Assembly: GCA_949292025.1 (NCBI GenBank)
Contig: CASEYC010000117.1
Span: forward strand, 1 to 64,000
Length of the DNA: 64,000 nucleotides
Source of the DNA: an uncultured Bacteroides sp.
GTDB taxonomy: Bacteria; Bacteroidota; Bacteroidia; Bacteroidales; Bacteroidaceae
Reading direction: 5' to 3'
The position numbers were made by a program, and so were the translations under genes. Positions within the stretch are counted from its first letter, which is position 1, and each line of letters opens with the position of its first letter. The notes beneath the pieces are model-generated. The model was not told the DNA's origin. It worked only from the letters and a program-made list of their open reading frames with translations, and did not search any database. Positions 58,234 through 64,000 of the stretch are shown one piece after another.

Positions 58234-60024
58234 ATGAAAAAGAATCTTTTACTTTCCGGCGTGCTGGGCCTGTTGGCACTGGGCACGCTCCAGGCACAGG
58301 ACTTCCGCCTAAGCCCCCTTCCCCAAGTGTATGAAGCGCAAGAGGACAGCATCGGCATCCCGACGCAATACCACTTGCAGACTTCGCTGGAGGCCACCTC
58401 TCCAACCCTGACCTTGCTGCGCAACCTGCTTCCGGGCGAGACCCAAGGAGCCAAGTTCCAAATCCGCATCGGCATCCGGGGCGACAAGAGTGTCAAGAAG
58501 TTCAATCGAGACATTCCCCAACAGGCCGAAGGCTATTACCTGAAGATAGACAAGAACAACATCGTCATCGCCGCCAACGACGAACGCGGCGCCTACTACG
58601 GTGTGCAGACCTTGGCACAGCTCCTCACCTTGGGCAAGCTCCCGATGGTGGAGATCACGGACTATCCCGACATTCCCTACCGCGGTGTGGTGGAAGGTTT
58701 CTACGGCCAACCCTGGAGCCACGAGGCACGCCTCAGCCAGTTGGACTTCTACGGACGCAACAAAATGAACGTCTACATCTACGGTCCCAAGGACGACCCT
58801 TACCACAGCACGCCCAACTGGCGCAAGCCCTATCCCGAAAAGGAAGCCAAGCAATTGCAGGAACTGGTGGAACGCGCCAAGCAGAACAACGTCATCTTCT
58901 ACTGGGCCATCCATCCGGGACAGGACATCAAGTGGAACGACGAGGATCGCGACCTGCTCCTGAAGAAGTTTGAAAGCATGTACCAACTGGGCGTGCGCGG
59001 CTTTGCCGTCTTCTTCGACGATATCAGCGGTGAGGGCACCAAGGCGGACAAGCAGGCCGAACTGCTGAACTACATCGACGAGCACTTCATCCAGGTGAAG
59101 GACGATGTGTCGCCCCTCATCATGTGTCCCACGGAATACAACAAGTCGTGGACCAACCTGAAAGGCGGCTACCTCACCACGCTGGGCGAGAAGCTGAACC
59201 CCGACATCCAGGTGATGTGGACGGGCGACCGCGTGGTGGCCACCATTGACAAGCAGACGATGGAGTTCATCAACCCGCTGATCCAGCGCAAGGCATACAT
59301 CTGGTGGAACTTCCCCGTGTCCGACTATGTGCAGGACCGCATCCTCATGGGACCCGTCTACGGCAACGGCACGGACATCAAGGACGACATGACCGCCTTT
59401 GTCTCCAACCCCATGGAACACGCCGAGGCGTCGAAGATTGCCCTCTATGGCGTGGCCGACTACACCTGGAACCTGGAAGACTATGACAGCCAGCAGTCCT
59501 GGGAGCACGCCCTCCGCGTCCTCATGCCCCGCAACGCAAGCTACCTGCGGACTTTCGCCATCCACAGCTCGGACTTGGGCAAGAACAACCACAAGCTCCG
59601 CCGCGAGGAGTCGCAGAACATCCGGCCTGCCCTGGAAGCCCTCTGCAAGAGTTATAAAGAAAGCGGAAAGATGGACAAGGAAGCCTTTGCCCAAGTGCGG
59701 AAAGAGTGCGAGGCCATCTGCGAGGCGGCCGACAAGCTGATTGTCTCCGACGAGAATCCCGCCCTCTTGGCGGAAATCACCCCGTGGCTCATCTACTTCA
59801 AGCAACTGGGCCTGTACGGACAAGCCGTGTTGCACGCCCTGGAAGTGAAGCAGGAAGGCAAGCAATGCGTGAAGTGCGCCTTGGAGAAGGCCCGCCTCCA
59901 GCGCACATGGATGGAGCAGACCGGCAAGCACCTCAACGAGAAGGCCACCCAGCCCGGCGTGAAGTGCGGAGACAGATACCTGTTGCCCGCCTTTGACAAA
60001 CTGCTGGAAGCAGCATCCAAGTAA
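58234..60024 (+). CDS. GH84 beta-N-acetylglucosaminidase
   Basis: 596 residues. Signal peptide ending LQAQ, an N-terminal domain (about 25-140) common to GH20 and GH84 enzymes, the catalytic barrel (about 145-450: RGVVEGFYGQPWSHEARL, YGPKDDPYH, FFDDISGEGT) and a helical C-terminal region. Asp262 and Asp263 fit the catalytic pair of the substrate-assisted mechanism. It removes terminal GlcNAc, likely from host glycans. It lacks the extra C-terminal domain of the well-studied Bacteroides GH84 (about 730 residues). Confidence 0.93.
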   Translation: MKKNLLLSGVLGLLALGTLQAQDFRLSPLPQVYEAQEDSIGIPTQYHLQTSLEATSPTLTLLRNLLPGETQGAKFQIRIGIRGDKSVKKFNRDIPQQAEGYYLKIDKNNIVIAANDERGAYYGVQTLAQLLTLGKLPMVEITDYPDIPYRGVVEGFYGQPWSHEARLSQLDFYGRNKMNVYIYGPKDDPYHSTPNWRKPYPEKEAKQLQELVERAKQNNVIFYWAIHPGQDIKWNDEDRDLLLKKFESMYQLGVRGFAVFFDDISGEGTKADKQAELLNYIDEHFIQVKDDVSPLIMCPTEYNKSWTNLKGGYLTTLGEKLNPDIQVMWTGDRVVATIDKQTMEFINPLIQRKAYIWWNFPVSDYVQDRILMGPVYGNGTDIKDDMTAFVSNPMEHAEASKIALYGVADYTWNLEDYDSQQSWEHALRVLMPRNASYLRTFAIHSSDLGKNNHKLRREESQNIRPALEALCKSYKESGKMDKEAFAQVRKECEAICEAADKLIVSDENPALLAEITPWLIYFKQLGLYGQAVLHALEVKQEGKQCVKCALEKARLQRTWMEQTGKHLNEKATQPGVKCGDRYLLPAFDKLLEAASK

Positions 60025-60038
60025 GGCACTATCCGAAG

Positions 60039-60085
60039 AAGAAGGTGTTCCGAAACATTCCTTTTTGTTTTGGAGCACCTTCTTT
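60039..60085 (+). terminator. Hairpin terminator after GH84 gene
   Basis: AGAAGGTGTTCCGAAACA pairs with TTTTGGAGCACCTTCT, followed by a short T-rich run. Confidence 0.75.
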
Positions 60086-60255
60086 CTGTCACCGCCAAAG
60101 CGGAAGTTTCGCACCACGCTGATTTCATATTGATATACATTTATCCTTACATCGCGCATTATCCGGACACCAAGCAGCCTTTGCCCGTCCCATACCACAT
60201 CGTCCCAAAATCAGAGCAAATTCGCTGTAAAACCGATATTTCTCCCATAAAACAT

Positions 60256-60298
60256 AAGAGGGATAACGGAGGGATAACGAAGGGATAACGGAGGGATA
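60256..60298. repeat. 11-bp tandem array, about 4 units
   Basis: ACGGAGGGATA at 60266, ACGAAGGGATA at 60277 and ACGGAGGGATA at 60288, with a partial unit before. Same family as the array at 22114. Confidence 0.9.
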
Positions 60299-60396
60299 AG
60301 AGAGAAAGAACGGGAAGACAAGGATGAAACAGCCAAGAGGCATCAACGAGGGATTTAATAAATATAATAAACAAATAGATTAAAAATCCAGAAGAT

Positions 60397-60918
60397 ATGA
60401 AGAATGAATACTTGCAATCGCTTACCAAAGACGAGCTGATCCACCTGATTGAAGATTATTCCAAAAACTGGCTGGCCATGGACGGCGTGTGGTTTCAATC
60501 CATTGAGCAGACACACGGGATGGACGAGGCGATGTATCACGACGGCGAAGCATGGAAACGCTTCACGGTCATCGAAGCCAGACGTATCAAGCAATTCTTG
60601 GGCTTGCCGGAACATCCGGGACTCCAAGGTCTCGCCTCCGCCCTGCGCTTGCGTTTCTATGCCAACCTGAACGAAGCGGACATCCTTATGGAAGACGAAG
60701 GGAAGACTTTGGTCTACCGGACAAGGGAATGCCGTGTGCAAAAGGCGAGAGAGCGCAAACAGATGCCTTTCCACCCTTGCAAGCCCGTAGGCGAAATAGA
60801 ATATGCAGGCTTTGCCCGCACGATAGACGACCGAATCACGTGCGAATGCCTGAGCTGTTTCCCCGAAGTGACCGACCCTACGTGTTGCTGCGCCTGGCGT
60901 TTCCGGCCGAGGGAATAG
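60397..60918 (+). CDS. DUF6125-family protein
   Basis: 173 residues. Helical N-terminus (LTKDELIHLIEDYSKNWLAMDGVW), HDGEAWKRFTVIEARRIKQFLGLPE, and a C-terminal Cys cluster (ECLSC and TCCCAWRF, six Cys within about 20 residues). It matches DUF6125 as I remember it, a family whose C-terminal Cys residues could bind a metal or cluster. Function unknown. It is followed by the biotin gene region but without evidence of a link. Confidence 0.75.
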   Translation: MKNEYLQSLTKDELIHLIEDYSKNWLAMDGVWFQSIEQTHGMDEAMYHDGEAWKRFTVIEARRIKQFLGLPEHPGLQGLASALRLRFYANLNEADILMEDEGKTLVYRTRECRVQKARERKQMPFHPCKPVGEIEYAGFARTIDDRITCECLSCFPEVTDPTCCCAWRFRPRE

Positions 60919-61445
60919 AAAACAAGTTTTCCCAAAACATACCTAACGGAACGGATATTTTTGTTACTTTTGCACGCAAATGACCCAAACAATGAATCAG
61001 CAGCCCCTTACCTCTGCCCCCAGCCTGCGCTTCCGCCGATGGAGCCGAAAGGCATACGCCCCCTTTGCCAGCGTGGGACGGCACGTCACCATTGGTTGTG
61101 TACACAAGGGCATAGCCGACCGTTCCTTGGCCAAACAGATGGGCACAGGCATCAAGGCGGGTTGCAGCGAAGACGGACAAGCCCTTTGGAGCCCGTGCGG
61201 AGGCAGTCCCGATGATGCCCCACCGGACCTCTGCATGACGGACATACAGGAGCTGAACATGAACGAGATACGCTCATCGGTCAGGGCGGACGCATACCGA
61301 AAATACTTTTCGACGTGGACAACGTATGCGCATCCCCCTGACCTGGCAGGCATCCTTCTGAAATCTTTTCCGGAGGAGCCTGCCTTTTTCATGCCTTGTC
61401 CCCCAACCGGTCCACGCCAAACTTTAACCCCAAAACGACAATGTT
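60919..61445. other. 527-bp region before bioB, with one candidate small ORF
   Basis: The only supported elements are the -7 promoter element (60965-60972) and the small frame at 60992. Most of the region could equally be a long 5' leader of the bio genes; no known riboswitch structure is recognised by eye. Confidence 0.55.
60965..60972 (+). promoter_or_regulatory. Bacteroidales -7 element (TACTTTTG)
   Basis: TACTTTTG. It drives either the small ORF at 60992 or a long leader of bioB at 61446. It overlaps no other coding region. Confidence 0.65.
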
Positions 61446-61504
61446 ATGACCCTGAACGAACTGAAAAACCGTGTCCTCTCCGGCGGACACCTCACTCCCG
61501 ATGA
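60992..61504 (+). CDS. Candidate small ORF upstream of bioB
   Basis: 170 codons from ATG at 60992. The early part, [24 protein letters not shown] and [11 protein letters not shown], looks protein-like; I have an impression that such RRWSRK segments recur in small Bacteroidales ORFs, but cannot verify it. The frame's last 59 bp overlap bioB, and the C-terminal third (after about residue 110) looks non-coding. It may be a leader peptide, a real small protein, or chance. A promoter element lies just upstream. Confidence 0.4.
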   Translation: MNQQPLTSAPSLRFRRWSRKAYAPFASVGRHVTIGCVHKGIADRSLAKQMGTGIKAGCSEDGQALWSPCGGSPDDAPPDLCMTDIQELNMNEIRSSVRADAYRKYFSTWTTYAHPPDLAGILLKSFPEEPAFFMPCPPTGPRQTLTPKRQCYDPERTEKPCPLRRTPHSR

Positions 61505-63707
61505 AGCCCTCTTCCTGGCCCATAGCAATGACCGGGAAGCCCTCTACGAGGCAGCGCACGACATCACCCGGCAAATGGCAGAACGTCGCCCCGACTTTTG
61601 CTCCATTATCAATGCCCGCTCAGGCCGGTGTCCGGAAGATTGCAAATGGTGTGCCCAATCCGCCCGCCACCACGCCCAAGCCGAGGTGTACGACCTGGTA
61701 GACAAGGACGAATGCCTGAGAATAGCCCGCCTGCACGAGGCACAAGGCATCGGCCGCTTCTCGCTTGTCATCAGCGGGAAACGGCCTTCGCCTGCCCTGT
61801 TGGAACGAATATGCGACACCGTGCGCCACATCAGGCAGCATACCTCCATACAAATCTGCGCCTCCCTCGGCTTGGTGGACGAACAGGGAATGCTGGCACT
61901 GAAAGAGGCTGGTGTGACCCGCTATCATTGCAACCTGGAGACAGCCCCGTCGCATTTCCCCACCCTCTGCACCACGCACACCCAAACGGAAAAGGCAGCC
62001 ACCCTTCGCGCCGCCCGCAAGGCTGGATTGGAGGTGTGCAGCGGGGGCATCATCGGCATGGGCGAGACGATGGAGCAACGCATCGAACTGGCCTTCACCC
62101 TCCGCGAGCTGGACGTCCCCTCCATACCTATTAATATATTGGCCCCCATTCCCGGCACGCCTTTGGAAAACCAGCCGCTCCTGAGCGACGAGGAGATACT
62201 GACCACCATAGCCCTCTTCCGCTTCATCCATCCCCGTGCTGCCTTGCGTTTTGCCGGAGGTAGGAAACGGCTCGCCAAAGAGGTGCAACGGAAAGCCGCC
62301 TACATCGGCATCAACGCCGCCATCACGGGCGACCTGCTCACCACCACCGGCTCTACCGCCACGGAGGACCACCGGCTGATGCAAGAGGCAGGATACGTCA
62401 TGGACGACACCCTCTTCGACCGCCTGCACCTGTGGCATCCTTACACTTCCACCAGTCATCCCCTGCCTGTCTACGAGGTGGAGCGTGCCGAAGGGGCCAT
62501 CCTCACCCTCAAGGGAGGGAAACCGTTGGTGGACGGCATGTCCTCCTGGTGGTGCGCCATACACGGATACAACCGCCCTGAACTGAACGAAGCCGCACAG
62601 GAGCAATTGGCCCGAATGTCCCACGTGATGTTTGGCGGACTGACGCACGAGCCTGCCATTGAGTTGGCCCGTCTCCTCCTGCCCTTGGCGCCTCCCTCGA
62701 TGCAGAAGATATTCTATGCCGACTCAGGCTCGGTGTCCGTCGAGGTAGCCCTGAAGATGGCCGTGCAATACTGGCAAGCGCTAAGCCTATCTGCACCGGG
62801 ACGTAGCCACCTCGGCAAGAAGCAGAACTTCATCACCATCCGCAACGGCTACCACGGGGACACCTGGAACGCCATGTCCGTGTGCGACCCTGTCACCGGG
62901 ATGCACTCCCTCTTCGGCTCTTCCTTGCCTGCCCGCTGGTTTGCACCGCAACCCCACTCCCGCTTCGGGGGCGAATGGGATATGGAAGACATCACTCCCC
63001 TGCGCAACCTCATAGAATCCCATGCCGACGAGTTGGCTGCCCTTATTCTCGAGCCCGTGGTACAAGGGGCAGGCGGGATGTGGTTCTATCATCCGCAATA
63101 CCTGGTGGAAGCCGCACGCCTCTGCCGTGAACATAATCTCCTGCTCATCTTCGACGAGATTGCCACGGGCTTCGGACGGACAGGCAGACTCTTTGCCTGG
63201 GAACATGGCGGGGTAGAGCCGGACATTATGTGCATCGGCAAAGCACTGACCGGTGGCTATATGACCATGGCTGCAGTGCTGACCACGAACCGCGTGGCAG
63301 ATACCCTCTCGGCATACGCACCGGGCGTGTTCATGCACGGGCCGACGTTCATGGGCAATCCGCTGGCATGTGCCGTGGCTTGCGCTTCCATCCGCCTGCT
63401 CACCTCGCCGGAGTATGATTGGCAAGGAAAAGTGAGCCGCATCGAACGCCAACTGCAAGAAGAACTGATGCCTGCGCGGGACTTGCCCCATGTGGAGGAT
63501 GTCCGCGTATTGGGTGCCATCGGTGTCATCGAACTGAAACGCCCCGTGGACATGGCGCGAATGCAACACCGCTTCGTGCAGGAAGGCATCTGGGTACGCC
63601 CCTTCGGACGCTTGGTCTATGTGATGCCACCGTATGTCATCGAACCGGAGCAGTTGACAAGGCTGACACGGGGACTTGTGAAGATTGTAAGAGAAATAGG
63701 AATTTAG
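61446..63707 (+). CDS. bioB-bioA: Fused biotin synthase and DAPA aminotransferase (BioB-BioA)
   Basis: 753 residues with two enzymes in one chain. BioB (about 1-320): radical SAM, with cluster ligands Cys62, Cys66 and Cys69 in RCPEDCKWC; inserts sulfur into dethiobiotin. BioA (about 325-753): [18 protein letters not shown] and [25 protein letters not shown], and the PLP Lys599 in [11 protein letters not shown]; converts KAPA to DAPA using AdoMet. The fusion joins two non-consecutive steps, both AdoMet-dependent. It is followed by a repeat and bioF. Confidence 0.95.
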   Translation: MTLNELKNRVLSGGHLTPDEALFLAHSNDREALYEAAHDITRQMAERRPDFCSIINARSGRCPEDCKWCAQSARHHAQAEVYDLVDKDECLRIARLHEAQGIGRFSLVISGKRPSPALLERICDTVRHIRQHTSIQICASLGLVDEQGMLALKEAGVTRYHCNLETAPSHFPTLCTTHTQTEKAATLRAARKAGLEVCSGGIIGMGETMEQRIELAFTLRELDVPSIPINILAPIPGTPLENQPLLSDEEILTTIALFRFIHPRAALRFAGGRKRLAKEVQRKAAYIGINAAITGDLLTTTGSTATEDHRLMQEAGYVMDDTLFDRLHLWHPYTSTSHPLPVYEVERAEGAILTLKGGKPLVDGMSSWWCAIHGYNRPELNEAAQEQLARMSHVMFGGLTHEPAIELARLLLPLAPPSMQKIFYADSGSVSVEVALKMAVQYWQALSLSAPGRSHLGKKQNFITIRNGYHGDTWNAMSVCDPVTGMHSLFGSSLPARWFAPQPHSRFGGEWDMEDITPLRNLIESHADELAALILEPVVQGAGGMWFYHPQYLVEAARLCREHNLLLIFDEIATGFGRTGRLFAWEHGGVEPDIMCIGKALTGGYMTMAAVLTTNRVADTLSAYAPGVFMHGPTFMGNPLACAVACASIRLLTSPEYDWQGKVSRIERQLQEELMPARDLPHVEDVRVLGAIGVIELKRPVDMARMQHRFVQEGIWVRPFGRLVYVMPPYVIEPEQLTRLTRGLVKIVREIGI

Positions 63708-63734
63708 CGGCCGGAGGCCGCCGGAGAAGTTATA

Positions 63735-63878
63735 GGAGTTAAAGAAGTTATCACTTCGCTTCGCTCCGTTAGAAGTTAAAGCCAATACCTTGTGTATGAC
63801 ATACATACAAATCGCCGGACTAACTATTGGCTTTAACTTCTGAGTCCGCCTTGGCGGACGATAACTTCTTCTAACTCC
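63735..63878. repeat. Nested inverted repeat between bioB-bioA and bioF
   Basis: Inner perfect arms AGAAGTTAAAGCCAATA (63771-63787) and its complement (63825-63841); outer arms GGAGTTAAAGAAGTTATC (63735-63752) and GATAACTTCTTCTAACTCC (63860-63878). It would form a cruciform or a long RNA hairpin between bio genes. Confidence 0.9.
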
Positions 63879-63888
63879 TTAACTCCTC

Positions 63889-63907
63889 AAAAATAAATTA
63901 TCATTTA
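63889..63907 (+). promoter_or_regulatory. Boundary motif ATAAATTATCATTTA before bioF
   Basis: Variant of the motif at 19761, 43048 and 58199, without the CCG. It ends 4 bp before the bioF ATG and follows the nested repeat. Confidence 0.45.
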
Positions 63908-63911
63908 ATAA

Positions 63912-64000
63912 ATGGAAAATCCATACGATTATATGCAGACCGCCTTGGACGAACTATCCGCCCAAGGCAACCTGCGCATCTTGCCCCACGCCTTGCACGA
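63912..64000 (+). CDS. bioF: 8-amino-7-oxononanoate synthase, N-terminal fragment (cut by window edge)
   Basis: The first 29 codons read MENPYDYMQTALDELSAQG then NLRILPHALH. The LRxLP...H pattern is the start of BioF, which condenses pimeloyl-CoA (or ACP) with alanine to KAPA, the substrate of the BioA part encoded just upstream. Context and the N-terminal pattern support the call, but the catalytic region lies beyond the window. Confidence 0.75.
   Translation, partial: MENPYDYMQTALDELSAQGNLRILPHALH

Larger units (their letters stand above)
60025..60396. other. Gap between GH84 and DUF6125 genes
   Basis: No gene is seen in 372 bp. It contains a hairpin terminator (60039-60085) and an 11-bp array (60256-60298); the last 60 bp are AT-rich. 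No convincing TAnnTTTG promoter for the next gene is visible. Confidence 0.7.

Noticed and set aside
60919..61445. Biotin riboswitch or BirA operator before bioB
   Set aside because: No known structure or convincing BirA-type palindrome was found by eye; a covariance or motif search would be needed.

Overview
The window looks like chromosomal DNA of a gut Bacteroidales bacterium, most likely Bacteroidaceae. The evidence is the TAnnTTTG promoter element upstream of many genes, several TonB-dependent receptors with carboxypeptidase-regulatory N-terminal domains, lipoprotein signal peptides, a DUF4374/PepSY iron-type locus, a NUDIX-type xylose regulator and a fused BioB-BioA enzyme. Coding DNA is GC-rich and intergenic DNA AT-rich. 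I found no rRNA, tRNA, CRISPR array, intact insertion sequence or prophage. Genes are dense on both strands; 54 coding features are listed, one broken and one cut by the right edge.

Layout. 0.3-5.1 kb: TerB-DnaJ co-chaperone, aroA, a small membrane protein and an ABC-3 metal permease in one tight operon; then tsaE, a small Imm17-like protein, tadA and a small DNA-binding-like protein. 5.3-11.3 kb: thioredoxin lipoprotein, then a minus-strand TonB receptor/DUF4374/PepSY operon. 11.5-16.2 kb: lipoprotein, Yip1-like protein, smpB, short metH. 16.3-22 kb: DMP19, carboxyltransferase (OadA-like), LysM glucosaminidase, BamE-like lipoprotein, cytidine deaminase, asparaginase. 22.4-27.6 kb: xylose operon (regulator, xylB, xylA, xylE). 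27.9-38.2 kb: divergent WecB homologue, DUF5686 protein, rarA, RelA-like synthetase, dgkA, MFS, panB, HAD phosphatase. 38.3-40.7 kb: MATE pump, an inverted-repeat cassette with a broken GxxExxY gene, a winged-helix protein. 40.7-46.3 kb: FtsX/LolD-type ABC operon behind a sigma-54-type promoter. 46.6-52.3 kb: TonB receptor, lipoprotein and secreted nuclease. 52.3-58 kb: mazG, then methylmalonyl-CoA epimerase and the sodium-pumping methylmalonyl-CoA decarboxylase. 58.2-64 kb: GH84 enzyme, DUF6125 protein, biotin genes.

How the genes fit together. mce-mmdA-D-C-B give the propionate end of the succinate pathway coupled to Na+ export; the biotin genes could supply its cofactor, and metH is another B12-linked enzyme. 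The xylose operon is a self-contained regulator, transporter, isomerase and kinase set.

The most unusual content is intergenic. (1) Six short tandem arrays with 11-, 22- or 23-bp periods, mostly built of imperfect palindromes, at 8.8, 22.1, 35.3, 43.9, 53.1 and 60.3 kb. (2) Seven copies of a CGCGGATT-containing inverted repeat. (3) A shared boundary motif, CCGATAAATTATCATTT, that lies between a repeat block and the next start codon five times. (4) A roughly 580-bp cassette with 78-bp imperfect terminal inverted repeats carrying a GxxExxY (PD-(D/E)XK-like) gene broken by one amber codon. (5) A sigma-54 promoter with paired palindromic upstream sites in front of the ABC operon. All of this was read by eye; no search or alignment could be run.
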